Assembly: GCA_039111635.1 (NCBI GenBank) | Contig: JBCAQO010000013.1 | Span: forward strand, 310,001-374,000 | Direction: 5' to 3' | DNA length: 64,000 nt | Source: Heterobasidion occidentale | Taxonomy: Eukaryota; Basidiomycota; Agaricomycetes; Russulales; Bondarzewiaceae | Part shown: piece after piece, positions 22,791-34,568 of the stretch | How positions within the stretch are numbered: position 1 is the stretch's first letter | How the letters are laid out: each line of letters begins with the position of its first letter | Made by a program: the position numbers and the translations under genes | Notes under the pieces: generated by a model | The model's database searches: none | Told to the model about the DNA's origin: nothing | The model's input: only the letters and a program-made list of their open reading frames with translations

Positions 22791-23513
22791 ACTTTTGAGG
22801 ATGTCAATGGTCAATGAGCGCTACCCGTGTGTTGCATACGGATTGAGAACATTGAAGCCCAGGATAAGACAGGTTCGTTCGTTTTGGGATAGTAGGCTGA
22901 ATCATGTTACACCGTGCCATGAACTGTTATTACATTGAATGTTCGGATAGTTGTCGCGTAGTTTGTTAGTGTACCGCTCTCGACTCTCTCCATGCAACCC
23001 GCCACTCATCATGGCGTGGTGTTGATCAACCTGTTATCGAACGAATTCTAATTAGGGTAGACGCCACGGTCATGTGGATATATCGGAGGCCAAGGAGGAT
23101 AAACAGCCAGGCCGCGCATGATATATAGATGAATATATAGTGGTGAGATCGGTATGGTATTGTCGAGTTCCATGACAAACCTGTATAAAGGGTATGAGAT
23201 GAATCCAATGGCCAACGCGAGGGTGTTCTAACGTCTGAAGTGACCTGAGGGCGAACGTGGATTGTGTTTCACAGCCTTGGTGTGCGCGCGTGGTCCGACG
23301 TGTATCTAGCCTAATAAGAGGGTTGCAATGTCTATGTCAGAGCGCAATCACAAACCACGGTTAGAGCCATCTGGCCATCTCGCTCTCCCTTTTCTTCATA
23401 TCCACATTTCTCGTTAGATGCTACGTAGAGCAATGCACCACCCGTCGGCAGTGCCAATCACAGGACGAGGGTGGTGTCAGAAGGTCGCTCACAAATCTTC
23501 TTGTCGCTGCAGT
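22791..23513. other. Intergenic, no supported gene
   Basis: About 0.7 kb of AT-richer sequence with no conserved open frame or RNA signature that I can recognise. Confidence 0.45.
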
Positions 23514-23781
23514 TCAAGATCGTCTTGTAGCAGCCGTTGTTCTTGCTGATGTCTTCCCAGCGTGAATCACCCTTTCTTTTCTCAAGACACGGGCGATTTC
23601 CTGCAACGATGTATTATGAGATATAGTAAGCTTTGTTATGGGAGCCCCGCGATTTGCAGACTCCCGAATCATGGTACGTTGCGACAGGCTTAGTTTTTCC
23701 AAAGCTTCAAATTATATCAGGGAGCTGTGATGTGAGTGAAGCACGCAGCATCACTTACCATCGGTGATAATCGTGTCGCAT
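23514..23781 (-). pseudogene. Broken duplicate of the HTH gene
   Basis: This is homologous to exons 1-2 of the intact HTH gene (19013-20095). The first exon starts at 23781 and ends at a conserved GTAAGT donor. The HTH exon retains LSQRTMIRESANRG and SLQEIARVLRK but has lost two bases just after the acceptor relative to the intact copy, so the normal splice no longer enters the right frame. The sequence runs into a stop at 23514. The linker and C-terminal helical block of the intact gene are not found nearby. It lies divergent to the functional TPI, with 228 bp between start codons. Confidence 0.75.
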
Positions 23782-24009
23782 GTTCGTGGGACTCTGTTTT
23801 ATAGCAAGAGTGCTGTTGGCGATGCTGCTTGAGTCTTGATGGCAACTCGAGACATGCCCAGGCATGTCCAAAGAACGCATTGCAACTCCGATCTACTCCG
23901 ATACCTCCATCTAATCTAATCTCGCCGAGGCCCTTGCCATCAATCATTTTCCCTCCTTGCCTTCAAGCTCCTCCTCTTCCTCTTCCTCACTCCTCGTACA
24001 TCGCCCATC
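23782..24009. promoter_or_regulatory. Short divergent intergenic region upstream of TPI
   Basis: This lies between the start of the broken HTH gene and the TPI ATG. A block of about 55 bp around 23878-23930 (GCATTGCAACTCCGATCTAC, then CTCCATCTAATCTAATCTCG) is almost unchanged in copy 1 at about 20175-20228, although the coding parts have drifted. That suggests either recent duplication or a constrained promoter element. The pyrimidine-rich stretch just before the TPI ATG resembles the leader of a highly expressed fungal gene. No transcription factor site is claimed. Confidence 0.35.
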
Positions 24010-25106
<1,097 letters not shown>

Positions 25107-25537
25107 ATACCGATTGTTTTGGGCGGATAAGTGGAAGTCAAAGAAAGAAGTGAATCACCAAGTATCCCGAGAAGCATGTACTACATCAAATTTATAGACA
25201 TGATGGTCCCCGTCGAACATCGAACATGCCTTGGGCTCCTGAAGAGCCGAGGTGAGTTGCGCCAAAGCCGTCCTATATACAACAAAAGTACACCCGAGTA
25301 TGTCATAAACACAAAGCAGCGAAAGCAGAAGAAAACACAGCATACATAGAACACCGAAGCCGAAAACATTGCAGGAGAATAAATAAGGTAGATGAGAGTG
25401 GAAAGAGAAAAAGTCGAAAAGTCATGTCGGTGACCATGCACACGCACGCCCGTCGTCGCTAGAAATCGTAACTTTATAACAAAACCCTCAGATGACTAGC
25501 CCTATGAAGAATAGATCACTCATAACCGCATTCCACC
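25107..25537. other. Convergent intergenic region
   Basis: About 430 bp between the stop codons of TPI (+) and RING gene 2 (-). It is AT-rich, consistent with two 3' UTRs, with no further gene visible. Confidence 0.5.
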
Positions 25538-28324
25538 TCAACTTGGAACCTGCGTTTGAGATGTCGAGGCGTGACCCGACCGCGTACTCGCCTGCGTCCG
25601 CGAGCTGAGCTGCGAATGCAGAGATGCCATCGACGCGCCGTACGGCTGTCGCATAGCGGCAGACGTATGGAGCTGCGGCGCCGGCGCGAACGGCCACCCG
25701 CGCAACTCGGTGCTCGCAGGCTGCACCCAAGGAGAGGGCACATACGGCGTGTTCTGCACCTGCGCTGACACAGGCTGTCGTGCAGTCGCGGTCGCGTTTG
25801 CGTTTGCGTTCGCATAGTCCTGTCCTAGCTGCGGGTGGCCCATAGCCGAAACCAAAGACACCTGGGGCTCAGAGAGAGTCCGGGACCGATGCCGGGACGT
25901 CCGGGAGTTGGGACGTGTGGAGCGCTCGTCGCGAGCCGTCGGCGGGCGCGAAATATCCTGCACCGGCGGCGGTCCCCCCCATGTACTCAAACGTTGAGCT
26001 ATCGACCGATCGTTATGTTCGGGACGCCCCTCGCGGTCCGCAGAGTGCGGAGTGTCCTGCGTGTGCGACGGGCCTCCCCAGGTGTTCGCGCTCTGCGCTA
26101 CTGGCTGGACATTGACCTGCGACGATGACGCAAAGGCGCCAGGATACGCGTAAATACTGTTCGCGGCGCTGTGCATGCGCTCGTGTGCCACCCTTGGAGT
26201 GCGCCCGCCAACGCCCAACAAGCCAGAGTTGGGTATCGGTATAATCGGCTCGAGCGACTCCCTGCTCGCATTTCCCTCCGGCGGCGGACCAAGCTGACGC
26301 AGCTGAGAGTCATTGAAAATGTTGCTCATGCTCGAGTTGCGCGAGTGGTGTCCACGATTCGGCTGCGGAACGCCCCATGAATCAGTGCTCGTGCGCGGTG
26401 CGGCGCTGTCTATGGCGGCAACGGATGGGCGCGAGGCGTTGTCGCGCTGGCGATGGATGTCTGCATCTTGCGCGGAAGGTGCATGAGGCTGGGGCGGCGC
26501 TGAGGCGGACGTAGGACTATGATTGAGGTTGCTGACGTTGATGTAGGTTGCCAGTGCACTGGCGGTGTTGACGGAGTATGGAGTCCATGCGACTGGCATG
26601 GCCACGGTGGGCACAGGGGCAGGTGTATCGACGATGTGGGAGGCGGCGCAGCCCAGAGACCGCTGTGCATCGGCTCTCCCATACGGGGTACATGCGGCGC
26701 GTTGCGTGCACTTGGGCCAGAAGAGCCAGGCGCAGGCGCGGTGATATTGATGTTCGTGGATGAGCTGCCAGGGCCGACATAGCGTATAACATTGGTACCC
26801 GAAGCTGACGTTGACGCCGGAGGTTGTGGATACAACGAGTAGACATATCCTTCTTGAGGAGGCCGAACAGGCTCATTGGACGACGGTCCCACGACGGCAA
26901 TGGCCTCCTGGGACGCGGATCCAATCCCAAGTAGGTTTCCGGGAAGAATAATGCTCGGCTGCCCCGAGTCGTCTTCCCCATCCCTGGCGCGCTGCTCCGC
27001 GATCGCACGCTCGCGGTGCCGTCGCTTTCGCTCCTCGCGCTGCTCTTCTGTCATGTCTTCCTTCCGTCGTGATCGATGGCCATGCTCCCTTGTAGTCTCA
27101 TGGTGCTTGTGTCGATGGGACGGTCCTGGATAGGAGAATAACTCAGGGGGAGGGATTACGCGGTCCTCGTGCCGCGCCCCAGGTATGAATGTCGCGGAGC
27201 CCGTGCCCAGGTAAGGCTGAGGTTGGACTTCGGGGATGGCCGTCCGTCTGTATGCCGCAAGCGAAACAGGTCTAGGGGGCGGAGGGAGGGGATTGTTCGT
27301 AGTAGAGTTCTGCGGCGTGCTTTGAGTATCTTGATCGGAGTCAGACGGTCGGTCTACGCGTTCAAGCGAGGCTGAGTACGGAATTTGGCTATAAGCAGGA
27401 AAGGTGCGGTGCCAGTATTCAAGCTCTTTATCCTTCTCAGCTAGCTTGAGGCCTTTCAGTATTTGTGAAAGCGGTGATCTAGTGACATGATCACGCATAC
27501 CTGACTTTTTTTTTTTGAAGGTCGGAATACGTTGTCAGAGAACGCTATCTCGAGGAAAGAAATTATCGATCACCTCTCTAGCTGTTCCACTCGAGTGGTC
27601 AAGCTCTCCTCGACGGCACGAGTATTTTGGTCATCGGCGGTGGCCATCCTATCTCTTCGCCGAAGTCTAATCTTGTATTCGCGAAGAGTGCGCTTGTCCT
27701 CTTCCCGCCTGCTTTGAAGCTCTCTGTACCTCTGAAGAGCAGCAAACGCAGCGCGCAGAGCCGTATTCTAGCAGTGAAGGATCAATAAATCGTTTGAGGT
27801 CCTCACTCAAAACAATGGCGACAGAATTTTTTATGTGAATACTCCGAGACATTACATGTGGGATTTGAGAGCTAAGACTGGCCGCGTGCTCGAAGGGGTT
27901 AATTGAAGGGGTTTTGTACACTCACCGAGTCCGGATTCTCCGCATGGGCTTCTAACCAGTCATTCACGTCAACAATAACTCCGTTGACATCTTGTGTTGG
28001 CGCATTTGGTCCGGAAACGAGGGCGATACGCTCTATGAGATCCGTTGCTTCTCGACGAGCCTGGTCATCAGTCACTGGAGCAATGTGATCGACAATCAGC
28101 CGTTTATAATCTCGAAAACTCGCGCGACAGAGTGGGCATATAGGCGGCTCCGTTCTTCTCAAACATCTAAGGTATCGATTGTGAGCGCTGTGTTATGATC
28201 AAAACAAGGGTGCCACTCACGCGAGGCAAAAAATATGGCCACAATGAATGGCATAAGGTGTCTTGTCGGTCGAGTAGGGGTCGAGACAGACATCGCAGGT
28301 AGAATCAGGGTGTGCGACAAGCAT
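25538..28324 (-). CDS. RING-finger protein, gene 2 (paralogue of gene 1)
   Basis: The start is at 28324. Exons 28324-28221 and 28166-27926 encode a C3HC4 RING (CDVC, HCGHIFCLAC, CPLC) followed by a helical region ending NDWLEAHAENPDS. Exon 27767-27574 is a charged coiled coil (LQRYRELQSRREEDKR). The rest, to the stop at 25538, is a long disordered S/P/Q-rich tail with an RRKEDMTEEQREERKRRHR basic stretch near 27040. Order and spacing match RING gene 1. Two places do not join cleanly. The exon 3 to 4 splice near 27.5 kb is out of phase with any clear acceptor. The reading frame also changes near 26.62 kb, where the related fragment at 44.7 kb has one more base, so a single-base deletion in this sequence is likely. 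E3 ligase function is inferred from the RING. Confidence 0.7.
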
Positions 28325-29287
28325 ATCCTCGCCGTTGTTCCCGACGACGAGGGAGATGAGAGGGCGAGAAGGAGAAAAAGAGGCGATGTCTGCTGCTGTG
28401 CTTGACTGGAGAATGGCAGGTGATCATCCCGAAACACGGGCCAGTCACGGGCCACGTTTTCTATCTCCTTTTTGGGGACACGATCGTGAACTTTCAACTC
28501 AGATGGTGCCACGGCAAAGCCTACAGCACGGTTCATGTTTACAGCTGGTGTCAAAACTGTAGACACTTTTCCGGGTTTTTCTGCTCAGGAACTTTGTTTA
28601 CCTTTGGAGCTGGACAAACAAGTGAAAATAACCCGATGGGCCTGTGTGCAATAGAAATGTAGATGGTCACTGGTGGTCATGTTTGAAATATCTGCTCCAA
28701 TGCACAGAATCCAGTCATCGAAAAGGGCAACTGGTGGCACCGACAATACCAGGTGTTCAGCGCCCACATTGCGCTCAAGTGCTAATAGGCCCATGTAGTC
28801 ATTTGCACCTGTTTGTCCCGCTCCAAAGGTAAACAAGGTTCCTGAGCAGAAGATCTCAAAACCGTGTCTACAGTTTTGACACCAGCTGTACAAGTATGAT
28901 ATTGGCACGCACAACTGCATTCGTATTGGGCGTTTCAGATTTTTCGACGCTGAAAGTAGTGGACCACCTCATTAAAGGCGGTGGTGGTATACTTGACTCC
29001 ATCACGTTTGAAGCGCTGAAATCTTTTCTTCGCACCCACAGCCTCACTTGCAACCCTGTATTCACTTTACGTGGTTCACCGACGTGGCTCTTCAATATCA
29101 AGCGGGGGTCGTGAATCCTCATTCTCACTCATTGCTACCTTGAGGAGTAAGTTAGAATCCACGATGAGTGAGTATCAAGTGAGTACAACATGAGCTGAAT
29201 AGAAAACGCAGAAGCCATTCACAACAATGCACAACTTTCAGCCTCTTACTGAAACGGTCGGAGTTCTTGCGTCTGCGAAAAATCAGG
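28325..29287. other. Intergenic stretch holding an inverted repeat
   Basis: About 1 kb between RING gene 2 and the next minus-strand gene. Apart from the inverted repeat listed separately I see no gene with a recognisable domain. Confidence 0.45.
28538..28894. repeat. Imperfect inverted repeat, arms of about 105 bp, loop of about 150 bp
   Basis: The left arm at about 28538-28642 and the right arm at about 28790-28894 are reverse complements with scattered mismatches. Both contain ACAGCTGGTGTCAAAACTGT, CTGCTCAGGAAC.TTGTTTAC and CCTTTGGAGC.GGACAAACA. Translated outwards, both arms read YSWCQNCRH followed by FCSGTLFTFGAGQT, on opposite strands. No target-site duplication or transposase is visible. 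It could be a fold-back element or an inverted duplication of an old exon. Confidence 0.75.
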
Positions 29288-31129
29288 TTATGTGGATGCA
29301 AGATCAGGTCGATCAGTAGTCATCCTCGTCTTCGTCAACAGAACGATCATCATCTGAGCGCTCGTCTTCCAAGCAGAATCGTCCGAGTCCGGGTAATCTT
29401 TACATTCGTCGGCGTGATCAGAATCGTTCATTATGGATACTTGGACTTTCGTTCTATCGGATGTGTCTGCGCCATAACAATGATCAACCTGTTCGCTCAA
29501 GTAGCAGAGATGCCAATGCCACTTACCATCACCAGCCAATGGCGAAATACCACAGATTTTTCTCAGATGGGCGGCACTGATTCCCGGCTTCTCGCTCTCC
29601 AGAGATAACGCGGCATGCTGCTCGCCATCGTCGCCCATGTACCCATCGTCCCCGCGCGCTGCCTCTTCCTCGTTCACCGCGATCTCAAACGCGATCCCGA
29701 CGCTCGCGAGTATCAGCTCAGCCGTCGTCCGCAGGCTCACCCGCGCGCCGAGGCCACCCGCTTCGGAATCTTGCCCAAACAGAGCGTCATGTACGCGCCT
29801 TAGGTCGGCCCTCGTAATGGGGCACTGACTGCTCTCGCTCCTGCGCTTGTCTAAGAAGAACCAGCCAAAGGGAGTCCAGCCCTCGGTGCGGTGCGCGTGC
29901 CGGACGTCCTGGACAGGGTACGAGGTGACGCAGCTGATGGGCTTGTCGTTGACACGGAAGCCGAGGGAATAATACCATGCGACATACTTATAGTGCATGC
30001 GGTAGTGGAATAAGAAGTGTACATCGACTGAGCGGGGAGACATGGGCGAGTGGATTCTTGTAATGACATCGGCATCTTGAACCTGATGTATATTTAGAAT
30101 AGGATTGTTTTTCATTAGGAAAAGAAGACGCACGTCGTATTTTATAAGACTATCCTGTACGTTCCTACTCAGAACGGAAACGCCGTCTGCGATTTTTTCC
30201 CATTCCCCTTCCTTGAGTCCGGTTTCGCCGCTCAATGCAACAACGACTGCGTCTTTGAGATTACTCAGGTATGCATCCATCTGCTCTCCGACCAGTTTAT
30301 CCATCATGTTCTGCGTGAGAGACTCGGCTTGCTTGCGACGCAAGATGTAGTCATTCCAGTGCGGAGACTGGATCGGGTCGATGAGAGAGAATAGCGCATC
30401 TGCACGCTCGCGAGGATTGTTTGGAAGGATTGCGCGGGGAGGAGGCGGGGCATGCTTCCATGTGTGGATCTTAAGATTAGTGGCTGCAAATTTTTCCACG
30501 TCCCATAGAGGCAGCAGGGTGACCTCTGTCAAGGAAATCAAACGTCAGCACAACTGCACGGGGCTTGCAGATTCTGAAATGACAGAACTCACCGACAGGA
30601 CTTCCTTGTTTGAAATGGTCTAGACCTGTGACGACGTGCCCAGGAGAGTATATGATTCCATCACCGGTCAGGACCTATAGGACAACATCAGTCCCTGAAC
30701 GTTGTGCTCGACACGGGAAGCAGGAAGGGCATACCCAGTAAGCAACAGGTACCCTGATGATTTTCTCCAGCCTCTGCATGATCCACCACAACGAATCAAA
30801 GATGCTGAACGGCATCTCGATCCAGTCTTGCGACGACGCATTAACTTCTTTGAAAAACTCCTTGATGTCATCGGACTCTGCCACAATCTCGAGCACGAGC
30901 GCGTCCTCTCCATCTTCAAGAAAATTTTCGCCTGTCGACGAGGATTTGTCATGTTCACGAGATTTTGCTCGGTCGTATTCTTCTTGGGAAAGACGCAGGT
31001 TTCTGAAAATTTTATCTTTAGGGACGGGTGGGCGCTCGATGGCATGAGTGCCCTATGCGAATTGTCAGGTCCGACCTGGATCAAGAAAACAAACAGAGGC
31101 TGACTCACCCGACCACAACCTAAGCACAT
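29288..31129 (-). CDS. Uncharacterised fungal protein with acidic tail
   Basis: The start is at 31129 with a 7-codon first exon (MCLGCGR, 31129-31109). Further exons are joined in phase: THAIERPPVPKDKIFRNL through IIRVPVAYW; VLTGDGIIYSPGHVV...; a long exon from EVTLLPLWDVEKFAATN through CGISPLAGD; and a last exon 3' of an intron at about 29525-29460. Total is roughly 540 aa, soluble, with no transmembrane segment and no domain I recognise. The MCLGCG start and the central WYYSLGFRVNDKPISCVTSY and GWTPFGWFFL blocks look family-specific. The final exon shifts from a DSDHADECKDYPDSDDSA frame to EDERSDDDRSVDEDEDDY in another frame, suggesting one missing base near 29365 and an acidic C-terminus. 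A decayed paralogue lies immediately upstream at 31.9-33.0 kb. Confidence 0.6.
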
Positions 31130-31859
31130 TGTCGCTGGGAGCTTGGGGAAGTTCGAAGAGAGGTACAGAGGACGGAATATATAGCAAACGAGAACAAAGG
31201 AAGCCTAGTGCTAGTGGCACACACGATGTTCACGATAGGGTCCAAGCACACCACCCGCACTCGAGGGTAAGAACAAAGGTCAAGGCCTACAAGACGCGAT
31301 TAAAAAGCACAGTGAGATTCTGAGGGAGTCCTTGATTGCAGCGGCGTGGTGTCCTCGTGTACTATATGAGCACCGGTTGTCAATTGAGTAGACGGATCAG
31401 CGAAGTATTACAGTGTCGCCTGCAGGTGGGAGAGCTTCTGAGGTAAGAACTGGGATACATGACTCCCTTTATGAGTCATTGGAAGGAAATTCAGGGCATA
31501 CAAACAATGCACAGAATCGTGCGTTACAGGATGCGCGAGTCCATATGGAGCATATAATACCACTTCCCAAATCCCATATAGTTTTGTGCTCGAAGCACAT
31601 CATCATGTGGATCCACCAAAGAAAAGCTAAGATACCTTCAAGAAGCTATTTTGGATTCCATATAAGTAGATATCAATTCACAGGGGCAAAGAAATGGCAT
31701 AGCAAGCTGAATGTGTGCTCACAGTTTCGAACTTTGAATCTCTAGACGCATGACAGCTGTGTCTTGGAAACAACGAAGCAAAGATACAGATCAACGCGGA
31801 TCATAAAGCATATACACGGGCGAATCCACAAAACCTCCTCAAAAAGTAACTGGAGTGAA
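31130..31859. other. Intergenic between tandem paralogues
   Basis: About 0.7 kb, AT-richer, with no supported gene; it should contain the promoter of the minus-strand gene starting at 31129. Confidence 0.4.
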
Positions 31860-33020
31860 ATCGACATCTATTGACGCCGCTGTTAATCCATTTGATCGTC
31901 CTCGTCCTCGACCCGTCTTCATCGTCTTCATCATCATGACGGACAGTCTCAGCGTCCTCATCCATTGCGTCTGTAACGAAACGCTCGTGTCAACACGATC
32001 TCTCCAAAAAAAGCTCATTTACTCACTGTCCTCAAATTTCGTAGCTTCCACCGGCGGCGTGATCCCGCAAATTTCCCCTCAAATACGCGGGATTTGAGCC
32101 AGGCAGTTCGGTTCCGAGTGCAAGCGAAGCCGAGGCGGCACACATACCCGTGGCCGCCCCCATTTTCAGATGCGTATCGATGGGATCTCGGCGCTCGCGA
32201 GAAGCAGCTTCGCCATCGTCCGCAGGCGCACGGACTCATCGAGCCCGTGCGCCCGTGAGAATCTAAACAGCGCTTCGTGCACGCGCACCAGGTCCTCGCT
32301 CGTTACGCCGCGTTTGCTGCACTCGCGGATCCCGCGCGCAGGATCTGCCTGGAAAAGAACCAGTAGAATGAGGTCCAGCCGCCCTTGCGGTGTGCGCGCT
32401 GCACGTCTTTCCAGGGGTACGACGTGACGCACTCCACAGGCTTCTTGTTGACAGGAGAGCAGAGGGAGTAGACTCAGTCAACTGCGCCCATTGGACGTGC
32501 ACGGTCGTGGTACCGGAAGTGGACGTCGACAGAGTGTGGGAAAGCGGGCGAGTGGATGCGCAAAATGACGTTGGCATCCTGGATCTGCGCACATGTCTGA
32601 GGAATCAGCCCGCGGTTGATGCAGCGCAAGGCGATGGCAGGGTGCATATGGAGTCAGAAAACGGGGAACGCACGGCGGCTTCGCGATCGTCTTCCACGAC
32701 ATTGCACAGCAGAATGACACCGTCTGCGATCGTGAGCTTCCCGCCTTCCTTCAGACCTTGTTGGCTTTGCAGCGCGTTTTTGACTGCTCCTGTGAGGCTG
32801 ACCAGAAAAGATCAAGTTCGTCGCCTTTCATCGTGTCCATCACGTTTTGCGTGAGAACACCAGCACTACACCAGCACGCTGTCGGTGCGTGATATAGTCC
32901 CTCCAGTGTGGAGATGCTGAGGGATCGATGAGGAAAAAAAGCGCGGTCGCGCGTGCAAGATCGTCAGGGACTCGACTATTTGCAAAGGAGGGGCCGGAGC
33001 ATACTTCCGATAGTACATTT
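31860..33020 (-). pseudogene. Decayed tandem copy of the 29.3-31.1 kb gene
   Basis: Read on the minus strand, this follows the middle and C-terminal part of the neighbouring gene. It has a KYAPAPP start matching KHAPPPP, then FFLIDPSASPHW matching SLIDPIQSPHW, GLKEGGKLTIADGV matching GLKEGEWEKIADGV, SVDVHF, CVTSYPWKDVQRAHRKGGWT matching CVTSYPVQDVRHAHRTEGWT, and VRVHEALF matching RVHDALF. An acidic tail (DEDAETVRHDDEDDED) follows. These blocks fall in different frames, separated by frameshifts and stops. The N-terminal exons including MCLGCGR are missing. It is a 5'-truncated, non-functional tandem duplicate. Confidence 0.8.
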
Positions 33021-34568
33021 TTGAGTGGGTTTTGGTAAACGCGTCATCATGTTAGATTGGACTCTATGGCCAAGTACATTCAGAGATCAGTCCCTTGATC
33101 TGTCAAGATGCGCCTTTTGGAGCTGGTTACTGAAGATAATCTAAGTGTCGAATAAGATGGCAGGTGCAGTTAATGGCGCCTCCGGCCGTTGGGAACTACG
33201 CAGCAAGTCCGATTGATCAAATGATGTGCGTCCCGATAGGATCACGGATGTACCCAACAATCCATGAGATTCATCGACTTCAACCAAAGGATAGACCCGA
33301 GAGGCCAAACGCGACATCGACTTGAAGAGTAGGATTTTTTTCTTTTCTGATCGTAAAAGCAGCTCATGATTGGTGAGTCGATTGCGCTCTTGAAACTTGA
33401 CCAAGCCGGCTTGAGAGAGACGATACCTATGAGATTCGGAACCGCCGGGACGAGGAAAACAGATTCACAAGGAGCTACCTATCAGAATTCTGTGAGTCGA
33501 GCTTCCGAACGAATGGGAAACAGGGTGACGAGACCGACAAGACAGTGAGGTTTGCAGCGACATATTGCTAGAGATGAAAAATGAAGGGTGGAAAACGTTC
33601 AAAGGGCTTGAGCTTGGAGTCGTCTCTGCAGAGTTCATGTCAATCAATGTCAATCGATAACAAGGGATAAGAGCAGGATGCCAGATTGACGACACAGGAG
33701 AAGAGTTAAACAGAGCGTCCAGGTTTGCAAAAAGGATGGCTATGTGCGCCCTCCGCGGCAGAGATAGCAGTCCATAATTTATTTTTCGACAACCCCCAGA
33801 GATGTGAACGAACGCATGCGAGTACAAAGGCGAGCCGTGCGTGTAGCTCTCGGATACACGTTGATCTGCTGGAAGCCTAGATAATCTAGTCCTTTTGGTC
33901 TCCTGTCAGAAGGTAGCGTGTACGATCCTGATAGAAGCACTGAGAATTCCAAGGAGCCGTTCGAAATGTTGCACAACATGAGAGGTAATAGAAAGCGAGC
34001 GCAAGCAAGGCCGTCGGAGGAGTGTCGGAAGTCAAAGAGACAAAGTCCGGATTCCACGTGCGTAAACAGGACACAAACAAGGCGCGTAATCGCGCGTCTA
34101 TTTTGACCACGAGCGTCGACCTGGTATGTAGAGTCGCCCCTATTGGAGTCAACGTCTGTTAACGCAAAACTACACGACGAATGCCCTTTGTCCAGCGACC
34201 GACTTTCGAGCGACTTTTCCTCTATTTTTCAGCTGTAAGAACTCTGGGAACAATGACGAACGTGGCCCAGATGTAGAGCCCATCACAGAGAGGTCACAAG
34301 CTGTCCATATGCGGTCCCAATGTATCCGACCCCTGCGTCATCTAGCATTCCATTGGATCGGAGGCATACAGCGGCATTTCATAGAAAGTCTAAACTTGGT
34401 GCATGCTCACAGTCTCGGCCGGCATAGCAGCAATGAAGACAATGACCTCATTGGGTTCCTCAATGCAGCACTCTGGGAACGCCCCTAATCCCAGCACTAT
34501 ATCACAAGACCTGTCCTTCTCGCACTCCAGGGAGATCACCACCATCATCCTATCGATAACTGCTCGCC
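33021..34568. other. Intergenic, no supported gene
   Basis: About 1.5 kb between the minus-strand pseudogene and the plus-strand gene at 34569. Open frames are short and lack domain character. It may include the promoter of the 34569 gene. Confidence 0.45.
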
